Assembly (NCBI GenBank): GCA_012840755.1
Contig: DUWA01000035.1
Location: 1 to 8,401, forward strand
Origin: Mycoplasmatota bacterium
Lineage (GTDB): Bacteria; Bacillota_I; Bacilli_A; RF39; UBA660
DNA: 8,401 nt
Reading direction: 5' to 3'
Shown: in pieces, positions 1 through 5,343 of the stretch
Position numbering within the stretch: the stretch's first letter is position 1
Layout: each line of letters opens with the position of its first letter
Translations under genes and position numbers: made by a program
Notes under the pieces: model-generated
Database searches by the model: none
What the model was told of the DNA's origin: nothing
The model's input: the letters and a program-made list of their open reading frames with translations, nothing else

Positions 1-158
1 TAACCTGAAACCTTTATATTATAATCACTATTAAGAGTGTTAAATAACTCCCTAAAATAAATTTCTAATTGTTCTTTATCTTCGAAATCCATTTTTTTAA
101 TGTTTTCTTTATTCAAAAAAATAACAATATTATTCTCGTCATTTATATTTATTTTCAT
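1..158 (-). CDS. Unrecognised protein, N-terminal 52 codons (runs off left edge)
   Basis: An open minus-strand frame starts at the ATG at 156-158 and continues without a stop to the window edge, so the C-terminus is missing. An AGGTGATT Shine-Dalgarno sequence lies five bases before the ATG and supports the start. The visible peptide begins MKININDENNIVIFLN and continues with a charged, probably helical stretch (KENIKKMDFEDKEQLEIYF). This looks like a short beta strand followed by a helix in a soluble protein. There is no signal peptide, membrane segment or motif I recognise. It starts 49 bases after the engB stop with no terminator between them, so it is probably co-transcribed with engB. 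I do not assign a function. Confidence 0.7.
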   Translation of the reverse strand, partial: MKININDENNIVIFLNKENIKKMDFEDKEQLEIYFRELFNTLNSDYNIKVSG

Positions 159-207
159 AGAATCACCTAATCTAGTTTATGACTTAAAAATAATATTGCA
201 ATGTTTT

Positions 208-789
208 TTATATAATTCTTTCTATCTTTTCTATTACTTCATCTTTTCCTTCTTTTGTAATATTAGAAAAAACAATAAGGTCATCACCTACAACTAAATC
301 TAATTCATTAATTAATAAATTTCTCTGTTTAACATGATGAGTTTTTCCTACTTTATCAGATTTAGTAGCAACTATTGTAACAGGAATATCATAATGTTTT
401 AAAAAATTATACATCATAATATCATCCTTATTTGGTTTGTGTCTAAAATCAAGAAGCAAAAAAACACGTTTCAAAGGTTCTCTATTAGTTAAATAATCTT
501 CCATCATTAATCCAAATTTTTTTTGTTTAACTTTACTTAGATTTGCATATCCATATCCTGGAGCATCTACTAAATAAAAGTGTTCATTTACTAAATAAAA
601 GTTAATTGTTTGTGTTTTCCCCGGTTTAGAAGAAGTTCTTGCATAACTTTTTCTATTAACAATTGTATTAATAAAACTACTTTTCCCAACATTTGATCTA
701 CCTACCAATAAAAATTCTGGCAAATTATCAGTTGGGTATTGGCTTCTTCTTACAGCACTTATAACTAAATTAACCGATGTTATTTTCAT
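208..789 (-). CDS. engB: Ribosome biogenesis GTPase EngB (YsxC/YihA)
   Basis: This is a 193-residue TRAFAC-class GTPase of the usual EngB length, an assembly factor for the large ribosomal subunit that acts in the cytoplasm. All the GTPase motifs are visible. G1 is GRSNVGKS (residues 30-37), the switch region has PGKTQTINFY (56-65), G3 is DAPGYG (75-80), G4 is TKSD (142-145), and the G5-like stretch is FSNITKEG (174-181), where many relatives have SS in place of SN. The start follows an AGGTGG ribosome binding site and the N-terminal pattern (VNLVISAVRRSQYP) is typical of the family. It has its own consensus promoter just upstream and is insulated from the SPFH gene by a terminator. It probably shares its transcript with the partial gene that follows. 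In Bacillus the orthologue is essential; that is family knowledge, not seen here. Confidence 0.97.
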   Translation of the reverse strand: MKITSVNLVISAVRRSQYPTDNLPEFLLVGRSNVGKSSFINTIVNRKSYARTSSKPGKTQTINFYLVNEHFYLVDAPGYGYANLSKVKQKKFGLMMEDYLTNREPLKRVFLLLDFRHKPNKDDIMMYNFLKHYDIPVTIVATKSDKVGKTHHVKQRNLLINELDLVVGDDLIVFSNITKEGKDEVIEKIERII

Positions 790-826
790 CTATACCACCT
801 TTTCATAATTCGTTTGAAACCAATAC

Positions 827-855
827 ATTATATCATTTTATTAATCCTTTGTCAA
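827..855 (-). promoter_or_regulatory. Sigma-A promoter of engB
   Basis: On the minus strand the -35 box TTGACA (850-855) and the -10 box TATAAT (827-832) are separated by exactly 17 bases (833-849). Both hexamers and the spacer match the sigma-70/sigma-A optimum. It points at engB, whose ATG lies 37 bases past the -10 box. A second possible extended -10, TGCTATAAT (857-865), lies immediately upstream but lacks a clear -35. Confidence 0.9.
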
Positions 856-893
856 AATTATAGCATAATAAAAGAATTGAGATTTATAGAATT

Positions 894-928
894 AAAAAAA
901 TATGCTTTTCGTAAGATCAGCATATTTT
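894..928 (-). terminator. Rho-independent terminator of the nfeD-SPFH operon
   Basis: The arms AAAATATGCT and AGCATATTTT (919-928 and 897-906 on the plus strand) form a perfect 10-bp stem with a 12-base loop. In the minus-strand transcript the stem runs into a U tract (seven consecutive A's at 894-900 on the plus strand). It begins 13 bases after the SPFH stop codon and lies upstream of the engB promoter, as expected for an operon end. Confidence 0.85.
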
Positions 929-941
929 CTATTGCCAATAT

Positions 942-1829
942 TTATTTTTTCTCATTAAACATTTCACTAATAGTTGTACCTAGAGTTGCTAAATTTTGTA
1001 AGTCTGATGGTACAATTATTTTTGTTGCTTGACCATTTGCAATATCCTTTAATGCCTCAAGACTTTTTAATATTAATACAGCCTGATCAGCTCCTGCCTC
1101 TTTTATTAATCTGATAGAATCAGCTTCCGCTTGTTTTACCTTCAAAAGTGCTTCTGCTTCACCTTCAGCTGTTCTGATTTGAGATTCCCTGTGAGCCTCT
1201 GCACGCAGAATCGCACTTTCCTTCTCACCTTCTGCTATTAAAATACTAGATCTTTTTTCACCCTCTGCACGTAGAATCGCCTCACGACGTTCACGTTCAG
1301 CTCTCATTTGTTTCTCCATAGCTTCTTGAATTTCCCTTGGTGGTAATATATTTTTAAGTTCAACTCTTGTAATTTTAATACCCCAAGGATCCGTTGCCTC
1401 ATCCAAAATTGAACGCATTTTAGAATTAATTATATCACGTGAAGTTAAAGTTTGATCAAGTTCAAGTTCTCCAATAATATTACGAAGTGTAGTTGCAGTT
1501 AAATTTTCTATTGCATTAATTGGGTTTTCAACACCATATGTATATAATTTTGCATCTGTGATTTGAAAATATACAACCGTATCTATTTGCATCGTAACAT
1601 TGTCTTTCGTAATAACTGGCTGTGGGGCAAAATCTTTAACAATCTCTTTCAAAATAACTCTATTTGAAATTCGATCAATAAACGGCATTTTAAAATGTAA
1701 TCCATTTTCCCATGTCTTATGGTAAGAACCTATTCTTTCAATAACATAAGATTTTGCTTGTGGCACTACCTTAACATTAGGTATTATTATAAAACCAACT
1801 AAAATTAATAAAATAACTAATATATCCAT
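942..1829 (-). CDS. SPFH/Band 7 membrane protein (stomatin/paraslipin, QmcA-like)
   Basis: This 295-residue protein has an N-terminal membrane segment (about residues 2-17) followed by an SPFH/Band 7 domain (about 20-180) with the paraslipin signatures ERIGSYHKTWENGLHFKMPF, DNVTMQIDTVVYFQI and KNILPPREIQEAMEKQM. From about 183 to 237 there is a charged coiled coil rich in AEGE repeats with an 11-residue period, then a short C-terminal region. Family members oligomerise on the membrane and organise microdomains or regulate membrane proteases such as FtsH. The start codon directly abuts the nfeD stop, with an AGGAGG ribosome binding site inside the end of nfeD, so translation of the two is coupled. 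This nfeD-SPFH pairing is a widely conserved arrangement. The exact substrate or partner cannot be read from the sequence. Confidence 0.93.
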   Translation of the reverse strand: MDILVILLILVGFIIIPNVKVVPQAKSYVIERIGSYHKTWENGLHFKMPFIDRISNRVILKEIVKDFAPQPVITKDNVTMQIDTVVYFQITDAKLYTYGVENPINAIENLTATTLRNIIGELELDQTLTSRDIINSKMRSILDEATDPWGIKITRVELKNILPPREIQEAMEKQMRAERERREAILRAEGEKRSSILIAEGEKESAILRAEAHRESQIRTAEGEAEALLKVKQAEADSIRLIKEAGADQAVLILKSLEALKDIANGQATKIIVPSDLQNLATLGTTISEMFNEKK

Positions 1830-2255
1830 TTAATTTTCCTCCTTTTTTTCTTTAACTATTAATTTAACACCATCGATTTTTAAAATTTCAACAATACTAC
1901 CTTTATTTATTGTTTTATCACTCATAGCTGTCCATAATTTACCATCCACCTTTACTTCTCCAAAACTGTTTTTATCAATATCTTCGGTAACAATTCCTTT
2001 CATACCAATAACTCTATCAATATTCGTACGAACTTTTGAATCATCTAAGTACTTTTTAAGTACTGGACGTGTTGTTATTAAAAGTAAGATTCCAATAATA
2101 ACAAATGCACCAAATTGAATCAAAATATTATCAGTTATAAAAGTTAAGATTATGGAAACTATTGCACTTATTATAAACCATACAGTTGTTAAATTAACTG
2201 TTAAAAACTCTATAAATGTTAAAAGTAAAATTATACATAACCATATATAAGCCAT
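1830..2255 (-). CDS. NfeD-family membrane protein
   Basis: This 141-residue protein has three predicted hydrophobic segments (about residues 4-20, 24-41 and 46-62) followed by a soluble C-terminal domain (about 80-136). The soluble part has the NfeD OB-fold pattern, including IGMKGIVTEDI, GEVKVDGKLWTA and GSIVEILKIDGVKLIVK. There is no N-terminal ClpP-like serine protease domain, so it is the short NfeD1b type. Short NfeD proteins partner with SPFH proteins in the membrane, and the SPFH gene follows directly (TAA then ATG with no gap). The start is supported by an AGGTGATT ribosome binding site five bases upstream and by a promoter further upstream. The call of NfeD family is firm, but its biochemical role in this organism is inferred only from its partner. 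Confidence 0.9.
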   Translation of the reverse strand: MAYIWLCIILLLTFIEFLTVNLTTVWFIISAIVSIILTFITDNILIQFGAFVIIGILLLITTRPVLKKYLDDSKVRTNIDRVIGMKGIVTEDIDKNSFGEVKVDGKLWTAMSDKTINKGSIVEILKIDGVKLIVKEKKEEN

Positions 2256-2271
2256 ACAATCACCTAATTTA

Positions 2272-2299
2272 ATTATACTATAACTTTAGAATAAAACAA
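2272..2299 (-). promoter_or_regulatory. Probable promoter of the nfeD-SPFH operon
   Basis: A perfect -10 box TATAAT (2272-2277) lies 16 bases before the nfeD ATG. The best -35 candidate is TTGTTT (2294-2299) at a 16-base spacing, which is a weak match. The -10 is convincing and the -35 is tentative. Confidence 0.6.
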
Positions 2300-2349
2300 C
2301 AATATTCGACAAAAACACATAATAAATTAATTATTTGTAAATTTATATT

Positions 2350-2384
2350 TTAAATTGTTGTATAAGTTATAAGCAACAATTTAA
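2350..2384. repeat. Perfect 11-bp inverted repeat with 13-base loop
   Basis: TTAAATTGTTG (2350-2360) and CAACAATTTAA (2374-2384) are perfect reverse complements around the loop TATAAGTTATAAG. Neither strand has a proper U tract after it, so it is a poor intrinsic terminator. It sits about 100 bases upstream of nfeD in non-coding sequence and could be an operator, an RNA hairpin or a relic of a lost element. The rest of 2300-2492 holds no gene: the longest minus-strand start there (ATGAATAACAAG...) stops after seven codons. Confidence 0.6.
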
Positions 2385-2492
2385 GATTATCCGACACTAT
2401 TACCTTTAATGGCTCTTAAACTCTTTTCTTGTTATTCATAGCATATCTATTTCACCTTTACAAAGAAATCAATTTCCTTAGTTGATTTATTC

Positions 2493-2517
2493 GGTTCAAT
2501 AATAAATAGTGTTGGTG
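2493..2517 (+). repeat. Left terminal inverted repeat of the ISL3 relic
   Basis: This 25-base end matches the reverse complement of 3487-3511 at 19 of 25 positions: the outer GGTTC and an unbroken inner block of 14 bases, AAATAGTGTTGGTG, match, and the six bases between differ. Confidence 0.85.
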
Positions 2518-2603
2518 AATAAAAATCACTAATACTATTTTATTTAATAAAAGACATAAATTTGATACTATGTAATTGAAAAAAAACATGGAAAGGATCA
2601 TTA

Positions 2604-3438
2604 ATGGTTAAAAACACAAAATTATTGAAGGATTTTTGACTTATAAGCCTTATTTCTGCCCTTCTTGTGGTATTATTAATGTTTCTTCTAATGACATCAT
2701 TAAATGGGGCTTTATAAAAAATTGTAAGATTAAAATTCCTAATATTTCTAACCGTAAATCTTTACTTATACTTCATAAATAAAGATTTTTATGTAAACAT
2801 TGTAATAATACTTTTATCGCTGAAACTAATTTAGTTAATAGAAACAAAAATATTTCTAATGATTCTGAATTACTTATTAAACTTGAATTTATGAAAAAAC
2901 AATCTGAAAAAGATATTGCTGAAAGAGTTAATGTTTCTGTTTCTAAAATTGATAGAGTTCTTAATGATATTTCTTCTCATAATGTTTTAAGACACCAATA
3001 CCTGCCTATTAGTATGAACTGGATACTAAAGATACCAAAAGTAAAATGAATTTTAATATTACTAGTAATGATTCCGGTAATATATTTGATATCCAAAGCT
3101 CTAAGAAATCGTTAGATTTAGAAAAATATTTTAGAAGATATCCTAAAACAGAAAGAGATAAAGTTAAACTTATTTCTACTGATTTTTATTCTGGATACAT
3201 ACATATAGCTGAGATGTTATTTAAAAGCGATGATGTTGTTATTGATAGGTTCCATATTGTTACTCAGGTTTATGTCGCTTTAAATTCTTGCAAAATTGGT
3301 TTATGTAAAAATAATAATCCTATTATAATAAACTTAAGAATCTATAGAAATTAATACTTAAAAATAATTGCTTTTGGGTACAGAAAATATGATCACTATA
3401 TAGCTAGAATTTTCTTAATTAAAGGCATTATAAAAGAG
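2604..3438 (+). pseudogene. ISL3-family transposase, broken and internally deleted
   Basis: The gene starts at the ATG at 2604 behind an AAAGGA ribosome binding site. After eight codons a one-base loss near 2627 shifts the frame. The next fragment (to about 3015) has CPSCG (from 2657), then an in-frame TAA at 2780-2782 where HK-Q-RFLCKHC is expected (CAA to TAA), then CKHC (from 2792) and a helix-turn-helix region (EKDIAERVNVSVSKIDRVL). A second shift near 3015 removes the expected DE(F) catalytic motif before TKSKMNFNITSNDSG. The third fragment has STDFYSGYIHIAEM and VIDRFHIVTQVY and stops at 3352. Right after this, still in the same frame, comes IAFGYRKYDHYIARIFLIKG, which belongs to the family's C-terminus. 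About 100 or more codons between these blocks, including the region of the last catalytic acidic residue, are missing. The open stretch at 3046-3354 is part of this pseudogene, not a separate gene. Confidence 0.88.
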
Positions 3439-3455
3439 TGGTTTTATTCACTCTT
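3434..3455. repeat. Small hairpin near the right end of the IS
   Basis: AAGAGTG (3434-3440) and CACTCTT (3449-3455) form a perfect 7-bp stem with an 8-base loop. On the minus strand it is followed by TTTTA, a weak terminator-like context that could stop ssrA read-through; on the plus strand it lies near the end of the transposase reading frame. Its role is unclear. Confidence 0.45.
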
Positions 3456-3486
3456 CATAATCAATTCATTTATCGAATTTATTGTC

Positions 3487-3511
3487 CACCAACACTATTT
3501 GACCAAGAACC
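3487..3511 (-). repeat. Right terminal inverted repeat of the ISL3 relic
   Basis: Read on the minus strand, this end is GGTTC, then TTGGTC, then AAATAGTGTTGGTG. It pairs with the left end at 2493-2517. It lies about 70 bases downstream of the tmRNA 3' end. Confidence 0.85.
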
Positions 3512-3536
3512 GATACTTCTAATTTTATAACCAATG

Positions 3537-3566
3537 CAAACCCTCCCAAAAATACGGAAAAGTTTG
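3537..3566 (-). terminator. Possible ssrA 3' hairpin without a U tract
   Basis: In the minus-strand RNA, CAAACUUUUCC pairs with GGGAGGGUUUG along 11 positions if four U-G pairs are allowed, with an 8-base loop. It begins 13 bases after the tmRNA CCA, where a terminator is expected, but it is followed by CAUUGG rather than U's. On the plus strand the stem would contain A-C mismatches, so only a minus-strand transcript can fold it. Confidence 0.4.
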
Positions 3567-3579
3567 TTTTATTTTCATC

Positions 3580-3948
3580 TGGTGGAGCTGAGCGGAATTG
3601 AACCGCTGTCCGAAATTAATCCAATATAAGCTTCTACAAGTTTAGTCAATTATTAATTGTCCTAATAAATGTTAGTAATTGACAACTCATTTATTAGTAA
3701 GCTTTTAAAATTCGCTATTATCTCAAAGCTAGATAATAGTATATCCCATTAAATCGAGCCCCTCTAAATTCCCATGGGAATGAAATAAAGAAGGGCTGTA
3801 TTGCCTATTTCTATTAAGCGAATGCTGGTGCAAAAGCACTAGCAAATACATTTTTTAAATTTTTTCCATTTATTGTTTTGTTGCACGTAACGAGTGCCTT
3901 CGGCTTGCCACTTATACCCAACTAATCCCGTCGAAACCAATCAGCCCC
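3580..3948 (-). ncRNA. ssrA: Transfer-messenger RNA (tmRNA, SsrA)
   Basis: The 369-base RNA has both tRNA-like ends. The 5' end is GGGGCTG followed by ATTGGTTTCGACGGG, and the 3' end has the T arm AGCGG-TTCAATT-CCGCT, then CAGCTCC, A and an encoded CCA. GGGGCTG and CAGCTCC pair as the acceptor stem. The middle carries the tag reading frame, which ends with TAA TAG at 3811-3816. After it come a long helix (AGCCC...GGGGCT), a perfect 9-bp hairpin (3715-3723 with 3731-3739), and a pseudoknot in which the loop of a 10-bp stem (3662-3671 with 3688-3697) has TAATTGAC (3676-3683) complementary to GTCAATTA (3645-3652). tmRNA, charged with alanine and carried by SmpB, frees stalled ribosomes and adds a degradation tag. 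smpB and rnr lie nearby on the same strand. The RNA has its own promoter. Confidence 0.97.
3814..3885 (-). other. tmRNA tag-peptide reading frame
   Basis: The frame that ends at TAA (3814-3816, followed at once by TAG) reads ...NLKNVFASAFAPAFA. The other two frames are closed by stops before this point. The C-terminus AFA resembles the known AFA-ending tags of mycoplasmas rather than the ALAA of Bacillus and E. coli. The resume codon is not certain: in frame, the stretch after ...CGTTACG is TGC AAC AAA ACA, so there is no ordinary GCN, GGN or GAY resume codon at the expected place. The tag is therefore about 22-23 codons, with the first one or two unsure. Confidence 0.75.
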
Positions 3949-3957
3949 ATGTATAAA

Positions 3958-3984
3958 GATTATATCATAATTTTTGATATAATC
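3958..3984. repeat. 10-bp palindrome overlapping the ssrA promoter
   Basis: GATTATATCA (3958-3967) and TGATATAATC (3975-3984) are perfect reverse complements around a 7-base spacer. It lies between the end of the hydrolase gene and ssrA. In the minus-strand transcript it could fold as a hairpin followed by CUUUAU, a weak terminator for the hydrolase. As DNA it could be a regulator site, because both promoter boxes fall in its arms. Confidence 0.7.
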
Positions 3985-3986
3985 AA
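3959..3986 (-). promoter_or_regulatory. Promoter of ssrA
   Basis: On the minus strand TTGATT (3981-3986) and TATAAT (3959-3964) are separated by 16 bases. The -10 box ends 10 bases before the mature tmRNA 5' G at 3948, leaving a leader of only a few bases to be trimmed by RNase P. Confidence 0.8.
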
Positions 3987-3998
3987 GTTTTTATCTTG

Positions 3999-4814
3999 TT
4001 ATTCTTCTATAAATTTTATTAATTCTTCATTAAATTTATCACGTTCATCATAAAAAAGAAAATGTCCACTTTTTTCAAATTTTACAAGTTTTGATCTTTT
4101 TATTCCTTTTTGCTGTGCAATTGCTAACGGAAATAAACATACTTTATCATAAATACTATGAAGAATTAGTGTTGGAACATTAATTTTTCCCAAATCATTA
4201 AATAATTCTTCATCATTAATCCAAGTTTTTGCAATTGCTATAGTTGCCCAACTAGATGCTTCTAAACCTAAATTAAAGATCCAATCAGAAAACTCTTTTG
4301 TTACATATTGATAAAATATCATATCTCCAAATTGTTTCAACATCTTAGGTCTATCATTATATGTATCATTTATTATCTTTGTTACATCTTCTTTAAGAAG
4401 ACCATATGGAAAATAATCTCTTTGAATAAGACTTGGTACGGCTGCTGCAAAAAGCGCTAATTTAGATACATTATATCCATTATATCTAGCCATATATCTG
4501 ATACAAATTGCACCACCAGTTGAATGTCCAGCTAATATAATATCTTCTAATCTAAGGGCTTTTATAACATTATAAAGATCATCAGCTAATTGATCGTAGG
4601 TATATCCATTAAAAGGTTTATCTGAATTACCAAAACCTCGATAATCTATTCCTATACATCTATATCCAAATTCTGATAATTGATTAAATTGATACTCAAA
4701 CAATTTATGGTTACCTGGCCAACCATGAACAAATAGTATTGTTTTTTTACCTTTTTGATTGACATCATGAACATATATTTTCACATTGTCCTCAACACTA
4801 ATATAATATCCCAT
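3999..4814 (-). CDS. Alpha/beta hydrolase (non-haem chloroperoxidase / epoxide-hydrolase-like fold)
   Basis: With the start at 4814 the protein has 271 residues. It is a cytoplasmic single-domain alpha/beta hydrolase. The oxyanion-hole motif is HGWPG (residues 30-34), the nucleophile elbow is GHSTGG with Ser98, and the likely acid and base are Asp223 (HSIYDKV) and His251 (SGHFLFYDERDKF). DYRGFGNSDKP is also typical. A variable lid region lies at about 128-200. Earlier ATGs at 4850 and 4820 are in frame, but only the ATG at 4814 has a well-spaced GGAG, and MGYYISVEDNVKIYV is a normal N-terminus for the family. No signal peptide is present. The substrate is unknown; the fold covers esterases, lipases, dehalogenases and peroxidases. 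It sits between smpB and ssrA, which is not the usual position of the yvaK esterase (upstream of rnr in Bacillus). Confidence 0.92.
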   Translation of the reverse strand: MGYYISVEDNVKIYVHDVNQKGKKTILFVHGWPGNHKLFEYQFNQLSEFGYRCIGIDYRGFGNSDKPFNGYTYDQLADDLYNVIKALRLEDIILAGHSTGGAICIRYMARYNGYNVSKLALFAAAVPSLIQRDYFPYGLLKEDVTKIINDTYNDRPKMLKQFGDMIFYQYVTKEFSDWIFNLGLEASSWATIAIAKTWINDEELFNDLGKINVPTLILHSIYDKVCLFPLAIAQQKGIKRSKLVKFEKSGHFLFYDERDKFNEELIKFIEE

Positions 4815-4821
4815 ATCCATT

Positions 4822-4825
4822 CTCC
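4822..4825 (-). promoter_or_regulatory. Ribosome binding site that sets the hydrolase start
   Basis: GGAG lies seven bases before the ATG at 4812-4814. The upstream in-frame ATG at 4848-4850 has no purine-rich site before it, and the one at 4818-4820 lies only one base from this GGAG, too close to use it. Confidence 0.7.
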
Positions 4826-4880
4826 ATTTCAAATATCCTTTATAAATCATATTTAAATTGGAAATAGTTATTACAATTTA

Positions 4881-4900
4881 AAACGTCATGTATGACGTTT
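4881..4900. terminator. Hairpin at the end of smpB, possibly a bidirectional terminator
   Basis: AAACGTCA (4881-4888) and TGACGTTT (4893-4900) form a perfect 8-bp stem with a tight 4-base loop. In the direction of smpB the stem begins inside the stop codon and is followed by a short U run (UUUUAAAUU, part of it in the stem). In the opposite direction it is followed by a much better T tract (ATTTTTTTAT). It probably ends the rnr-capA-smpB transcript, at least partly, before the hydrolase gene. Confidence 0.65.
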
Positions 4901-5333
4901 ATTTTTTTATATGTTTTCTTATTTCTCTTTCTATATCGCGTTGTTTAATAGATTCTCTTTTATCATATTCCTTTTTACCTTTACATAATCCTATTAATAT
5001 CTTTGCTTTGTTTTTTACAAAATATAATTTTAATGGAATTAAAGTATACCCCTGTAACTGAATTTTATTAAATATCTTTGATATTTCATTTTTATGAAGT
5101 AATAATTTTCTAGTTCTTGTTTCTTCATGATTAAATCTATTCCCTTCTTCATACGGACTAATATGCATATTAAGTATAAACATTTCTTTATTTCTTATTA
5201 TCGCATAACTATCCTTAAGATTAGTATTCCCTCTTCTTATAGATTTAATCTCAGTTCCTGTTAAAACAATACCAGCTTCATATGTTTCAATAACTTCATA
5301 ATCATATCTTGCTTTTCTATTTATTATTTCCAT
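4899..5333 (-). CDS. smpB: SsrA-binding protein SmpB
   Basis: This 144-residue protein binds tmRNA and brings it to the A site of stalled ribosomes. Family blocks are clear: NRKARYDYEV near the N-terminus, AGIVLTGTEIKSIR, NMHISPYEEGN, RTRKLLLHK, GYTLIPLKLYF, and the basic KGKKEYDKRE with the C-terminal tail IKQRDIEREIRKHIKK, which in the family enters the mRNA channel. An in-frame ATG seven codons upstream (5354) would overlap the end of the capA-like gene, but the AGGAG site directly after that gene's stop favours the start at 5333, and MEIINRKARYDY is a normal SmpB N-terminus. Its RNA partner ssrA lies about 950 bases downstream, and its decay partner rnr lies upstream in the same probable operon. 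Confidence 0.97.
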   Translation of the reverse strand: MEIINRKARYDYEVIETYEAGIVLTGTEIKSIRRGNTNLKDSYAIIRNKEMFILNMHISPYEEGNRFNHEETRTRKLLLHKNEISKIFNKIQLQGYTLIPLKLYFVKNKAKILIGLCKGKKEYDKRESIKQRDIEREIRKHIKK

Positions 5334-5338
5334 AAACA

Positions 5339-5343
5339 CTCCT
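5339..5343 (-). promoter_or_regulatory. Ribosome binding site that sets the smpB start
   Basis: AGGAG follows the TAA of the capA-like gene immediately and lies five bases before the ATG at 5331-5333. This favours that start over the in-frame ATG at 5352-5354 and suggests coupling of translation with the upstream gene. Confidence 0.8.

Larger units (their letters stand above)
2493..3511 (+). mobile_element. Degenerate ISL3-family insertion sequence
   Basis: The boundaries are set by a pair of imperfect terminal inverted repeats facing inward (GGTTC...AGTGTTGGTG). Between them is a ruined transposase gene whose translated fragments match the ISL3 pattern: an N-terminal CxxC zinc-binding region, a helix-turn-helix, part of the DDE catalytic domain and the conserved C-terminal AFGYRKYDH block. 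The remnant is about 1.02 kb, while intact ISL3 elements are usually about 1.3-1.5 kb, so several hundred bases are missing. I could not find a matching 8-bp target duplication at the ends (the flanks are GATTTATT or ATTTATTC on the left and ATACTTCT or GATACTTC on the right), which fits an old insertion. The element cannot encode a functional transposase, though its ends could in principle still be recognised by one supplied elsewhere. Confidence 0.85.

Noticed and set aside
100..297. Plus-strand open frame of 65 codons
   Set aside because: It overlaps the start of the unrecognised minus-strand gene and the end of engB in antisense, and its composition (runs of F, I, Y) is what reverse-complemented AT-rich coding sequence gives.
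814..1032. Plus-strand open frame of 72 codons
   Set aside because: It runs antisense through the engB promoter, the terminator and the end of the SPFH gene, with no ribosome binding site or recognisable content.
1119..1281. DNA tandem repeat in the SPFH gene
   Set aside because: The 33-base periodicity follows from the 11-residue protein repeat; the DNA copies have diverged and are not a true satellite.
3046..3354. Stand-alone 102-residue gene
   Set aside because: It is the central fragment of the ISL3 transposase. Family sequence continues both upstream in another frame and downstream past its stop, so it is a piece of a pseudogene.
2484..3520. 8-bp target-site duplication flanking the IS
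   Set aside because: The bases on the two sides match at only about half the positions, under either choice of IS boundary.
2256..3579. CRISPR array, tRNA cluster or toxin-antitoxin pair in the gene-poor middle
   Set aside because: There are no evenly spaced repeats, no tRNA cloverleaf apart from the tmRNA ends, and no paired small open frames with ribosome binding sites.
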